A stretch of 64,000 nucleotides of DNA from Desulfobacteraceae bacterium (GTDB lineage Bacteria > Desulfobacterota > Desulfobacteria > Desulfobacterales > SURF-7), in the NCBI GenBank assembly GCA_003599865.1, contig QZKS01000035.1:1-64000 (forward strand), read 5' to 3'. The translations under genes and the position numbers were made by a program. This document shows, piece by piece, positions 1 through 9,042 of the stretch. The notes beneath the pieces are model-generated. The model worked only from the letters and a program-made list of their open reading frames with translations. It searched no databases and was not told the origin of the DNA. Position 1 is the first letter of the stretch; each line of letters begins with the position of its first letter.

Positions 1-2
1 AA

Positions 3-185
3 TTATGACCCCGGACCTGCGCAGTTCATTCCGAGGCAGGAGCCGAGAGATCCGAATGCGCTGCCGCCAAAGGATAGCTTGCATCCTGCGGCCAGAACCT
101 CTTCCGCAGCCAGTTCGATGATGCGAAGCTCCGGCTTTTCATATGTTTTTTTTCGACATCCCTGATTCGGTTCGTTCTCATTCAT
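3..185 (-). CDS. RiPP precursor peptide, Cys/Gly/Ser-rich core
   Basis: Predicted substrate of the radical SAM enzyme encoded just upstream. About 60 residues: a charged leader containing YEKPELRIIELAAEEVLAAG, then a 26-residue tail rich in Gly and Ser with Cys at tail positions 1, 16 and 21. The ATG at 185 is preferred over the in-frame GTG at 191, because an AGGAG lies 7 nt before the ATG but only 1 nt before the GTG. The ATG overlaps the upstream TGA as ATGA, which implies translational coupling. The leader-core boundary after LAAG is an inference. The precursor role rests on size, composition and position; no known product family was recognised. Confidence 0.72.
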   Translation of the reverse strand: MNENEPNQGCRKKTYEKPELRIIELAAEEVLAAGCKLSFGGSAFGSLGSCLGMNCAGPGS

Positions 186-1297
186 CGCCACTCTCCTTCT
201 GTCGAATCATTGCAAATCGATTCCAATCGATGTTTTCCCATTTCACAGAGATATTCAGATCGCACTTTTTCATTTCCTGTTTCCAGACAAAAAAAGGCAG
301 GACAATACCCGCATAATGCAATTTTTTGACAATTTCTGCAGGATTCAATCCCATTGTGCTGATTATGAATCCCAGGGATCACATTTTCCCATCCATCCTG
401 AAAACCACCCTGCAAAAGATCAAACTCCGGTCTGCCGGTCATCAGGCAAGGATGCAGCTTTGCAAAGGGATCAATATAAAAAGAAGCCTGCCCTGCTCCG
501 CAAACATACAGGGAATCAGGGTAATGAAAATTTCGGGTACGCAGATAATATGACAGCCACCTCCGATACCTCTCCGCATCGGACATTTCGAGCCTTACGG
601 CATCTTCAGGACTGACACGAAAATCAAGCGGCGACGGGTCTCCATTCAGACACGGAAAAAGGGCCGCATCAAACCTGAATTTGACACCAAGCCTGCTCGC
701 GATATTTTCCATTGCTGAGAACTCATGACGATTAATGGACATGAGTATGGTTTTCAGTGCAACCCGTATCCCATGGTCAAGCAAAAGTGTAATCCCTTTC
801 ATACACTTTTCATATGAGCCCTTGACACGGGTAATCCGTTCATAAGTTTCAGGTGTTGCCCCATATATACTGATCTCCACTGCCTGGGGAGGCATATCGG
901 AAAAAATCTCTATCTCTCTCTCCGTTACACAGGTGCCGTTTGAGAAAACCGTTACCAGAAGACCATTTCGGATGGCATGTCTGTATACCTTGTCAAAATC
1001 TTTTCTTAACAAAGGCTCGCCGCCTGTAATCAGAAGATGAAGACACCCTGCCCCGGTAATTTCATCAATGATTTGCAGCCATTTTTCCGTATTGATCTCA
1101 TTCGAAATGTCACCGGCCTTATGATGCCGGTCCCCCAGATAACAATGGACACAGTTCAAGTTGCATTGCCGGGTCAGATCAATCGTTCCGAACAGGGGGA
1201 TCCTTCTCTCCATCACTTTTGCATTGAATCGGACAAAATACTCCCGATCAGATGTTCCGATGGTTTGAAGGCACTCCAAATCAAGCCACCTGCTCAA
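182..1297 (-). CDS. Radical SAM/SPASM peptide maturase
   Basis: Cytoplasmic iron-sulfur enzyme expected to modify the adjacent precursor, perhaps by forming thioether or carbon-carbon crosslinks (the reaction is inferred). The radical SAM CxxxCxxC motif is CNLNCVHC at Cys45, Cys49 and Cys52, followed by the LLITGGEPLLR glycine-rich motif. A Cys-rich SPASM region spans roughly residues 265-360 (CGAG, HPC, CRNCQ, CGYCPAFFC). Length of 371 aa is normal for the family. The annotated start is a TTG at 1297 that overlaps the PqqD-like gene; a TTG at 1279, 6 nt after AGGTGG, is an equally good start just past the PqqD stop. The PqqD-RRM-peptide order is typical of RiPP operons. Confidence 0.88.
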   Translation of the reverse strand: MSRWLDLECLQTIGTSDREYFVRFNAKVMERRIPLFGTIDLTRQCNLNCVHCYLGDRHHKAGDISNEINTEKWLQIIDEITGAGCLHLLITGGEPLLRKDFDKVYRHAIRNGLLVTVFSNGTCVTEREIEIFSDMPPQAVEISIYGATPETYERITRVKGSYEKCMKGITLLLDHGIRVALKTILMSINRHEFSAMENIASRLGVKFRFDAALFPCLNGDPSPLDFRVSPEDAVRLEMSDAERYRRWLSYYLRTRNFHYPDSLYVCGAGQASFYIDPFAKLHPCLMTGRPEFDLLQGGFQDGWENVIPGIHNQHNGIESCRNCQKIALCGYCPAFFCLETGNEKVRSEYLCEMGKHRLESICNDSTEGEWR

Positions 1298-1571
1298 TCA
1301 GATTTTCAGTAAGAAAATCATCGATCAATGCAACAAGATCTTCTTTTGCTTTTTTCTCCTCCACATCAAATTCATGGATAACCAGATTGAGAATCTTCTC
1401 AACAGGAGTCTCTTTTTCAATATGTGCCCAGATAAATTCCGCAACCGGATTCAGAGAAAAAATCCGCTGCATATCCGCCAGTTTCCCGCGAATCGGTACA
1501 AGGATGGTTTCATCGGCTATTTTCCGGGCAACAATCTCATCTTTTTTTCGGTACACCTTATTATTGCTCAT
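1281..1571 (-). CDS. PqqD-like RiPP recognition protein
   Basis: A 96-aa protein of the PqqD family. Such proteins fold as a RiPP recognition element that binds the leader peptide and delivers it to the radical SAM partner. Visible family features are the N-terminal strand region (IVARKIADETILVPIRGK), the N-x-x-A-x-x-I-W segment (LNPVAEFIWAHIE), and a C-terminal helical part of the type ...LVALIDDFLTENLI. It is the first gene of the minus-strand cassette, preceded by GGAG about 10 nt before the ATG. It overlaps or abuts the radical SAM gene, so the two are surely co-translated. It could instead serve other precursors outside the window. Confidence 0.85.
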   Translation of the reverse strand: MSNNKVYRKKDEIVARKIADETILVPIRGKLADMQRIFSLNPVAEFIWAHIEKETPVEKILNLVIHEFDVEEKKAKEDLVALIDDFLTENLIEQVA

Positions 1572-1622
1572 AGCATATAAGCTCCAGGGTAAGCGTATTT
1601 GGAAATGATCTTTTATTCAAAA

Positions 1623-1818
1623 TTCCCCCTTGAGGCGGATCATCACAGACATTCCCCCTTGAGGGGCATCGTCATAGTTATTCCCCCCTTGAGGGGGGAT
1701 TAAGGGGGGTGTAACAAAACCCCGATACTTCAAGATAGATGTTTTTATCGAAAAACCGAAACACCCCCCTGGCCCCCCTCAAGGGGGGAATTTCAATTTC
1801 GATACCCCCTCAAGGAAG
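1623..1818. repeat. Clustered CCCCTTGAGGGG palindromic repeats
   Basis: Five copies of a TTCCCCCTTGAGGGG-type unit. Three are direct (about 1623-1637, 1652-1667 and 1681-1699) and two inverted (about 1762-1791 and 1804-1818). The third copy plus its TTAAGGGGGGTGT tail (1681-1712) is nearly the reverse complement of 1762-1791, so the two could form a stem of about 30 bp with a loop of about 50 nt. The block fills the gap between the C25 protease gene and the RiPP cassette and contains no ORF. It may act as a terminator for the upstream gene or be a dispersed REP-like element. GC content is far above its flanks. Confidence 0.8.
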
Positions 1819-1843
1819 AATTTACGTTATAAACCCACAATAT

Positions 1844-4800
1844 TCAGTGCATCACCCTCAATTTCATCTGCAATGCCGGATCTCCCAATAGATTGTAGAC
1901 ACGGGGCGGTTGTTCACCTTTTATCTTGCTCCCGAAATTCATAAAACTCTTTTGGATGGCCTTGCCCAGAATCGACTCTCTGTTCTGAAAGACTTCTTTG
2001 AAAAATTCCTGATCCAGAAAGGCTGCATGCACATTCATGGAAAATCCGGTGGGTGCCCAGACGGCAACCGCTCCTTCCCCCTCGCTCATCAGCAAGACTT
2101 CACCAAGAGAGTCAAAGCCGGGCAATGCAAAACGACCGGCGACACAAGTCATTGCAGTAACAATCGGCAGCTTATCACCATTTTCAAACAAGGAAACATC
2201 GGCTGCAGTTAACAGGCCTTCATCCGTCAGAGAATTCACCGCGCCATGCCCCAGATAATTGATCAGCAGAACACCGTCTTGTATCCCGGATAACATTCGG
2301 GCCCTTGCATCGTTGATTCCCAGATCCGACAGATAAATTCTGTCTGAGGAATATTCGAACGGCAGATTTGCTGCGACGCTGTCGCTGTCTACTGAAAAAT
2401 CACCGCCGTTATCCGGATTGTCAGCCATCATCATAATCCGGGTGCACCACTCACCTTCCGGTGTGTTCTCATATTGTTCCATTTTCCGGATCACTGCCAT
2501 CAGGTCTTCCAAAGTGATCGCCGGAATTCTACCGATAGCGATTTCCGGTATGCCGTCATTACTTACAACATCGGCAAAGGGAGCATCCGAAGCAAACAGC
2601 CCGTAGGATGTCGGGATCAGGATGGGCGGTATCAGATTGTCTCCATGCCCCTGGTAATCCTTATAGTCATAGGTTCCATCTCCTGCCAGAACAACATACT
2701 GCGGCGGGATGATCCATTCATGATATGCATAGGAAAGAAAATCCCGTATTGCGGTTGGAGCGGCAATACCATGATTGAATTCATCATAAATATCTTCCAG
2801 CATGATCACTTCGGTGGTGAAACCTTTTTGCCTGCGATACTCGGCAAGCGCCCGGGCGCCGTCCTCCAGTTCCGGCACGGTGATGACAAGATAATCAGCT
2901 TTATTTGTCTTGTCTTTTAAATTGGAACGGCTGTCCGCAACAAACGATACCGGTTTTTTCACAGCATCGGCGGTCACTGCAAAATATGTTGATTCAAAGT
3001 GATACGGATGGAAGGAAACGGAAAAATCATCCTCTTCCTGTCGAATGGTTGAGGCATTCATATAAGCCGGTTCACGATTCCCGGTAACATCAAACACCAT
3101 GACCTTTGGATTGGAAAAACCGCTGATGGTGATGGTATCGTTTTCAGACCCGGAAACGGCCAGAGAATTCCCGGATGCGATATAAAACCGGTTATACGTT
3201 AGGTCTATCGCATTCACATAGAAAAAACTATAGGGAGCACCGGTATCCAGGAGTCCTTTGACGGCTATGGTATTGTCCCCCTCATGCAGGATTGCCTGAT
3301 CAAAGGCAAACGCAAAGCGGACGTCATCCATTCCATTCCAGGAACCCTCTCCAATAAAAATTCCATTCATCAGAATTTCCACATGATGATCCGATGCAAT
3401 ACCCTGAAAGTCTGATCCGCCTTTCAGGGTAACTGCGATGCCGGCAGTATTTTCCCCGGAAACCGATGCAACGGCGGGTAACGTTACCGGAAAAATTTTC
3501 GGTTCCTGATCCGGGGCTCCGGAAATGATGACATCCCATATCCAGAAATCCGCTTCCGGATCATGGTACAATCCTGTTACCGGCCATTGATTCTTCTCTG
3601 CATGAACCGTATCGGTGAAATAATGCCCTTGAACAGGAAATTCCGGTCCGACGCCTTGAATGATATCCATATTCAGGCCCCGGCCTTTTTCCAGCCGGTA
3701 GATGTTCTGATCCGTATAGGGGGTATCAATCGCTTTTCCATAAAAATAAATCCCGCTGTTTTTATCCGCCTTCATCCAGGCAACCGGTTTGCCTCCGGAA
3801 TGAAGTGAGAGGTTGCCCTGTTGGATCAATCGTTTCACCTGGTTCACCGGAAGGCCTAATACATCGGCAATCTCCGAGGCGTCCAGATGATAGATTCCGG
3901 TTTCCTGAATACTGATTTTCGCCTCTGCTCCCCGCTGATACTTTCTCAGCCCTTTATATTGATTCCGCAACTTCTTTGCGAGTTTCAACCGTTGTTTTCT
4001 GTTCTCACTGATCTGTCTGGGACGAGGCTTATCATCAATGGTATTGGCCTGGTCAAAATACCCTCCACCGGATGATGCACTCCCGGATGACAGTCGATGC
4101 AGATTTTTCCTTCCGAAAATCCGTGCATAAATCTGTTTCAACAGGTCCAGCTCTTCTCCATCCACCGTAATGGTGAACGGCCCATGGACCCTTGATTTCC
4201 CGCGAGACTCTTTCTCAATCAATTTATAGGTATAGGTCTCACCGGAAACAGCCGTATCATCCGTGTATCGATAGGTTCCTCCCTGCGCATGAACAAGCAA
4301 TCCCGGCAGTATCTGTTGATTCAGTTTTTCAAACTTTCCGGTATCCTCATTTTTTCGATACAGATAAAAACCCAGCGTACCGACTTCTGAAGCGGTTTCC
4401 CATTCCACGACAACCCGGTTGCCTTCTTCATAAGCCTTAAAGGATGACAGGATCGCAAGCGTCGGAACATAGGCAAACACCTCGGTGGAGTCTGTTGAAT
4501 CATTGGGATCTGTATAATTGACATACAGGTAATCGTCCCCGGAAACATTCAGGGTGCCGTCATCTGAAGTTCCGGTGGAATATACAATCGGAATGCCGGA
4601 AGCGTTTTCAAAAATACCGGTATCGATACCGGTTTCGGTCAGAACGATTGTTTCCGTGTCGGTTCCGCTGACCGGCGGCGAGGCGGAACCAGTTACCTGA
4701 ATGATGACCGTTATCGTCTCTGCCACGTCCGGGTCCATATTCCGATCCGGATCAACAACCTGAACATAGGCGTTATCCGATCCGCCAAGGATATCATACC

Positions 4801-7447
4801 CATTGATCGGATTTCCCGATGCATCAGTAAAGGCGATCGAACTCCAGCTGTTCATTCGGAACTCATTATAGGTAATTGTAGCCGGAGCGGAAAGTTGGGA
4901 CGGCAGATCCGGTTGAAAGGAGGTACCATCTATTGCTGCAACAGCTGTCCAGGCTCCGTAAGAAACATCATCCGTCGAATTATCAAAATAGCTTCTCAAA
5001 AAGGCAGAACTGTCTGCCGTCCCAGTTGTATCCGTAAAAATCAACGCCCCATTTCCATCGTAGTAGGCCACATCATAAGCCGTCCCGGGAATCCACCCGT
5101 GTCCTCCCACATAAATGACATCATTTCCAACACCTGTATCAGACGGGTCGCGGTAGTAAAGATTGTCTTCCGTGGAATAATCGCTTGCGTAAGATAAAAG
5201 GTGCGGCACATAATCGACAACCGTCGCTGCTATCGGTGATGCTGCTTGATCACTCGAAATAGATGAGATCGCTTCAATCCGTGTAATCCCGATATCCAGA
5301 GGATCATCCACAACAACCTGATACGATACCGTCATGGTCTCGCCGGGCGGGATGGAAAATCCGTCCGCAGCAATTACCAGGTTCGGCGGTGTGCCGTCAT
5401 CAAGCTGATTTGGATCTCCGGCTACATTGGTATATGTGGTTGTTTGGTCAATCGAAGCGGCAATTTCAATATCATCGAAATAAACGCGTTCATTCCCTGC
5501 CAAAGCAGATGAACTCAGGAATCGAATCCTCGTATTGGGCGCTATATAGGCTGAAATATCCCTTGACCAGGCAATATATCCGGAATCATTGGTCGGCCCC
5601 TGAAACCGATCCAGTTCCGTCCAGCTTGATCCGCCGTTATTTGAAATACTGACGGTCACATGGTCGTTGGCGTTGTCCAAAGCATTACGCCTATACGTAA
5701 AACTCAGTGTTGCTGTATCATATCCGGAAAGATCCACTCCTCTCTGAACCCCTTCACCACCACCGTCATTATCCTGTATGCGTAAGACATAGGACGAAGT
5801 ATCCGCTATAACCTGTTCATCACCGCTGGTTGCCCCATCTGATTCGTTGATTTCAAGCCAGTTTGTGGCCCAGTTGGCAGTACCGTTGTTATTGTTATAG
5901 GATCTGGCATTGAATTCATCACGAAAGGTAGCGGCTGCCTGGCTGGAAACGGTAACAGACGTGGATTCCGGAATGCAGGAAGCCCCGGATGAAATGGTTT
6001 CATCAATGGTTATATTGGTATGAGACACTGCGTCCAGGTTGGTCAGGGTCATATCATATTGAATGGTGTCTCCGGCCCGGACCAATCCGCCGGCACTGGA
6101 AGTTTTCACCACACCTATTGCACTGGTAGTACTGGTGATGGCGGAACTGTTATTGCCGGCAATGTTATCAAAAGACGGACTTGAAACCGAAGCGGTATTG
6201 GATGCATTGGGATAGGCCGCAGACCCCACCTCCACGGTAAGGGTAATCGGGGGAAGATTCATGCCAACCGCAACCGGACCATTGTGTGTCCAGACTACTG
6301 TGGGGAGGTTTGAAATATCCGCCGTCCATCCGCTGCCCGAACTGGAAAGGTAAGTCAGACCGGACGGCAGTGTATCCACAACGGTAACCAAACCCGTTTC
6401 CACATCCGGTCCGTTGTTGGTCACCGTGATGATAAAATCCGCTGTTTGCCCTGCAATGAGCTCTCCGGAATGAATTTTATCTATAGCAAGATCGACAACA
6501 GGCGTGTTGGTCACGGAGATGATTTCCGCACTCAACAGCACCATATCTCCTCCGGAACTATACTGAGAGGTGGCTTCCGTATCACCGGCACTCAGAAAGG
6601 AAGAAATGTCATAGGTATCAATGTCCACGCCATAACGACCGGTTGACGGGCTCAGGGTATTGATGGTCGAATTATATTGATTGTTTTGTGGATTATCGGA
6701 ATCCGATAACACGTTGCCGTTGAAACGGAGCGTCTCGGAAAATGTATTGAGACTTCCGGAATTGCCTTCATCTCCTTCCCAACTGATATGGGTCATCTTT
6801 CCATTGATGGGGCTGACAGGTATCTGGAAATTGTCTGCGGTGAAATTGATTGTGCTTCCGTAATATACTTCAAAACCATCAAAGATATTGATCACCCGGA
6901 AATCCTCGGTTGGATCTTCATATACGACAACCAGTGCCCAACCGGAAACAACGGTAGCAAAGCTGCAATGAGGAGGCGCTGTATTGACGCTCAAACCCGA
7001 TACGGAAAAAGTGGAGTCGCCGCTGCCGACTGAGGCCGATACGATTGCGGTCACATCCTTGAATCCACAGAAATACTCTTCATCCGTTCCTTGGAAATCC
7101 TCTACAAACAACCGATCGGCAACAATGGTCTGCCCTTCAAAAGCGACTGTATCATCCGGTACGGTCCGGGTCGAGCCTAACCTTGTGGAAAAAGAACCCG
7201 CCCAATACAGATATGCCGCCCGTATTCCAGCCTCCGCGGGTATTCCTGAAAGATCAGCGGCAGCGCTATCGGTTACTGCACACGCATTTCCATCATTGGA
7301 CTGGGTCCTGAGCGTCGCGCCTGTCACCACATAATTGATATTTCCGGCATGACTCTCATAGAACGTCACCGGGACTCCGGAATATGCGTTGCTTGTATAC
7401 ATGAATACGAGAAACACTCCGAAGACCATCCGGCAACATCTATTCAT
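1844..7447 (-). CDS. Secreted DUF11-repeat protein with gingipain-type C25 peptidase
   Basis: Large exported protein of 1867 aa. The start chosen is the ATG at 7447 (GAGAGG just upstream), which gives the signal peptide MNRCCRMVFGVFLVFMYTSN; the ORF is open 44 codons further but that stretch lacks a signal. DUF11-like surface repeats lie near residues 314-410 and 441-490, beta-rich regions follow, and an FN3-like segment near 997-1090. The C25 peptidase domain runs from about 1516 to the end, with GHG (His1734) and TCVAG (Cys1768); the 34-residue spacing matches the gingipain His/Cys dyad. It is probably cell-surface or extracellular. No sorting tail of the PEP-CTERM or por type is evident. 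Substrate unknown. Confidence 0.85.
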   Translation of the reverse strand: MNRCCRMVFGVFLVFMYTSNAYSGVPVTFYESHAGNINYVVTGATLRTQSNDGNACAVTDSAAADLSGIPAEAGIRAAYLYWAGSFSTRLGSTRTVPDDTVAFEGQTIVADRLFVEDFQGTDEEYFCGFKDVTAIVSASVGSGDSTFSVSGLSVNTAPPHCSFATVVSGWALVVVYEDPTEDFRVINIFDGFEVYYGSTINFTADNFQIPVSPINGKMTHISWEGDEGNSGSLNTFSETLRFNGNVLSDSDNPQNNQYNSTINTLSPSTGRYGVDIDTYDISSFLSAGDTEATSQYSSGGDMVLLSAEIISVTNTPVVDLAIDKIHSGELIAGQTADFIITVTNNGPDVETGLVTVVDTLPSGLTYLSSSGSGWTADISNLPTVVWTHNGPVAVGMNLPPITLTVEVGSAAYPNASNTASVSSPSFDNIAGNNSSAITSTTSAIGVVKTSSAGGLVRAGDTIQYDMTLTNLDAVSHTNITIDETISSGASCIPESTSVTVSSQAAATFRDEFNARSYNNNNGTANWATNWLEINESDGATSGDEQVIADTSSYVLRIQDNDGGGEGVQRGVDLSGYDTATLSFTYRRNALDNANDHVTVSISNNGGSSWTELDRFQGPTNDSGYIAWSRDISAYIAPNTRIRFLSSSALAGNERVYFDDIEIAASIDQTTTYTNVAGDPNQLDDGTPPNLVIAADGFSIPPGETMTVSYQVVVDDPLDIGITRIEAISSISSDQAASPIAATVVDYVPHLLSYASDYSTEDNLYYRDPSDTGVGNDVIYVGGHGWIPGTAYDVAYYDGNGALIFTDTTGTADSSAFLRSYFDNSTDDVSYGAWTAVAAIDGTSFQPDLPSQLSAPATITYNEFRMNSWSSIAFTDASGNPINGYDILGGSDNAYVQVVDPDRNMDPDVAETITVIIQVTGSASPPVSGTDTETIVLTETGIDTGIFENASGIPIVYSTGTSDDGTLNVSGDDYLYVNYTDPNDSTDSTEVFAYVPTLAILSSFKAYEEGNRVVVEWETASEVGTLGFYLYRKNEDTGKFEKLNQQILPGLLVHAQGGTYRYTDDTAVSGETYTYKLIEKESRGKSRVHGPFTITVDGEELDLLKQIYARIFGRKNLHRLSSGSASSGGGYFDQANTIDDKPRPRQISENRKQRLKLAKKLRNQYKGLRKYQRGAEAKISIQETGIYHLDASEIADVLGLPVNQVKRLIQQGNLSLHSGGKPVAWMKADKNSGIYFYGKAIDTPYTDQNIYRLEKGRGLNMDIIQGVGPEFPVQGHYFTDTVHAEKNQWPVTGLYHDPEADFWIWDVIISGAPDQEPKIFPVTLPAVASVSGENTAGIAVTLKGGSDFQGIASDHHVEILMNGIFIGEGSWNGMDDVRFAFAFDQAILHEGDNTIAVKGLLDTGAPYSFFYVNAIDLTYNRFYIASGNSLAVSGSENDTITISGFSNPKVMVFDVTGNREPAYMNASTIRQEEDDFSVSFHPYHFESTYFAVTADAVKKPVSFVADSRSNLKDKTNKADYLVITVPELEDGARALAEYRRQKGFTTEVIMLEDIYDEFNHGIAAPTAIRDFLSYAYHEWIIPPQYVVLAGDGTYDYKDYQGHGDNLIPPILIPTSYGLFASDAPFADVVSNDGIPEIAIGRIPAITLEDLMAVIRKMEQYENTPEGEWCTRIMMMADNPDNGGDFSVDSDSVAANLPFEYSSDRIYLSDLGINDARARMLSGIQDGVLLINYLGHGAVNSLTDEGLLTAADVSLFENGDKLPIVTAMTCVAGRFALPGFDSLGEVLLMSEGEGAVAVWAPTGFSMNVHAAFLDQEFFKEVFQNRESILGKAIQKSFMNFGSKIKGEQPPRVYNLLGDPALQMKLRVMH

Positions 7448-7553
7448 CGTAACCTCTCTTAAAATGATGACAAATAAAAACTTTGATTTCAAATACTTGA
7501 ATATAATGTACAACGGCATATGTTTTTCTTTGTTTGGTCGTACCACAATATAA

Positions 7554-7591
7554 TGTGTATGTAAAGAGCAAATACACACTATAAAGTGTAT
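7554..7591. promoter_or_regulatory. Overlapping inverted repeats TGTGTAT/ATACACA/GTGTAT
   Basis: In the AT-rich gap between the polysaccharide operon and the C25 protease gene, TGTGTAT (7554-7560) pairs with ATACACA (7572-7578), and ATACAC (7572-7577) pairs with GTGTAT (7586-7591). It lies 107-144 nt upstream of the chosen start of the C25 gene. The same AATACACA/TGTGTAT sequence forms the perfect palindrome at 20369-20398 beyond the other end of the polysaccharide operon. An operator role is an inference; the regulator is unknown. Confidence 0.35.
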
Positions 7592-7671
7592 CCCAACTAT
7601 CTTATTTTTTTTTGGAATTTTCTTTGTAAGAAAATGTAGAGGATGAATACAAAAAGATGGTTTAAAAAAAA

Positions 7672-9042
7672 TTAATAGGCATGTATCTTTGCTTTCCTGC
7701 CAAAAACAGTCATCCAGATAATACGGATATCAAACCAGAAATCCCAGTTTTCAAGGTAGTAAATGTCATGCTCAACCCGTTCCTGAATGGAGGTATCCCC
7801 ACGCCAGCCATTCACCTGTGCCCATCCCGTAATACCGGATTTCACAAGATGCCTTACCTTGTAATCCCGGATATGTCTTTTAAACTCTTCAATAAAAAAT
7901 TCCCGTTCCGGCCTTGGTCCGACAACAGACATATTCCCGATGATCACATTCCAGAACTGAGGCAGTTCATCCAGACTCGTCCTGCGGATAAATTCACCTA
8001 TCCTGGTAACCCTGGGATCATTCCTGGTCGTCCATTTTGTATCTGTGACATTTCCATCCTGAACAACCATACTTCGAAATTTGTAGATATAAAATTCAAT
8101 GTTATTGGATCCAACTCGCCTTTGCTTAAAAAGGATGGGGCCGGGAGAGGATATTTTAATCAGGATGGACAGCAGCAAAAGAAGAGGTGAAGTGACGGCC
8201 AGTGCAAAGACAGAGAAAACAATATCAAACGCCCTTTTTACAATACGGTTCCGCAACAGGCTGAGCGGTTCCGTCCGTATGGAAATCAGCGGGATTTCTC
8301 CCAGCTTTTCCAATACAACACGATTCCGGATGATACTGAAAAAATCAGGAACAATTCGGACACGAATGCCTTCGAACTCACATTTCTCGACCATGTTGAT
8401 GATGTTTTTTTCATCACTCAACGGTAATGCGATAATGACCTCGTCAACCAGATGCAAACGGACGGTATCATAAAACCGGGTCAAGTCACCGAGGTAATAA
8501 CCTGACGGGATCGATCCGGTACACTTTGCAGCGATAATTCCATACAGCCTGTATCCCAGTTCCGGAAATGAAATGATCTGTCGCATCACCTTTTCAGCCG
8601 CAATTCCGCCTCCGATGATCAGCACCTTCTTTTGTTTATACCCGCTTTTAATCACATGCCGTAATATCAGTATGATAATCGACCGATACAGAATGGAAAA
8701 CAAAAAAGCAAAAAGCAGCGGGAACAGGATCATCTTATTGCTGTCTTTGAAATTGCCAAAAACAGCGACGCTGACAATAGCGCCTGTCGTCAATACAGAA
8801 TAGCTGGTGAGCTGTCCCTTGATTAAATCCGTAGAACGTGTGTGCGTACTTATACTCAACGTATTGGTATTGATAGAAATAAAAAACCATAAAATACCGA
8901 TAAAAATCATCAGGATTACTGCGTTCAAGGAAATCAGCCCCCACCCGTTGTAAAACAGGTATACAAATAAAAAATTCAGATAAATTGACGCCAGGTCGAG
9001 CAGAAAAAGTATCTTTGAATTATTGTTCTTATTTTTTTTCAT
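7672..9042 (-). CDS. Undecaprenyl-phosphate sugar phosphotransferase (WcaJ/PssY type)
   Basis: Initiating enzyme of polysaccharide assembly: transfers a sugar-1-phosphate (glucose or galactose in characterised relatives) from a UDP-sugar to undecaprenyl phosphate at the inner membrane. 456 aa: several N-terminal membrane segments, a central nucleotide-binding-like region (KKVLIIGGGIAAEKVM), and the C-terminal bacterial sugar-transferase domain from about residue 265, with a hydrophobic hairpin, KFRSMVV, RRTSLDELPQFWNVIIG and VVGPRPER. Last gene of the operon; its ATG overlaps the preceding TGA by one base (TGATG). Which sugar is loaded cannot be told from the sequence. Confidence 0.9.
   Translation of the reverse strand: MKKNKNNNSKILFLLDLASIYLNFLFVYLFYNGWGLISLNAVILMIFIGILWFFISINTNTLSISTHTRSTDLIKGQLTSYSVLTTGAIVSVAVFGNFKDSNKMILFPLLFAFLFSILYRSIIILILRHVIKSGYKQKKVLIIGGGIAAEKVMRQIISFPELGYRLYGIIAAKCTGSIPSGYYLGDLTRFYDTVRLHLVDEVIIALPLSDEKNIINMVEKCEFEGIRVRIVPDFFSIIRNRVVLEKLGEIPLISIRTEPLSLLRNRIVKRAFDIVFSVFALAVTSPLLLLLSILIKISSPGPILFKQRRVGSNNIEFYIYKFRSMVVQDGNVTDTKWTTRNDPRVTRIGEFIRRTSLDELPQFWNVIIGNMSVVGPRPEREFFIEEFKRHIRDYKVRHLVKSGITGWAQVNGWRGDTSIQERVEHDIYYLENWDFWFDIRIIWMTVFGRKAKIHAY

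Noticed and set aside
7448-7579. 44-codon N-terminal extension of the C25 protease
   Set aside because: The ATG at 7447 has a better ribosome site and begins a clean signal peptide; the extension contains the palindromic motif region.
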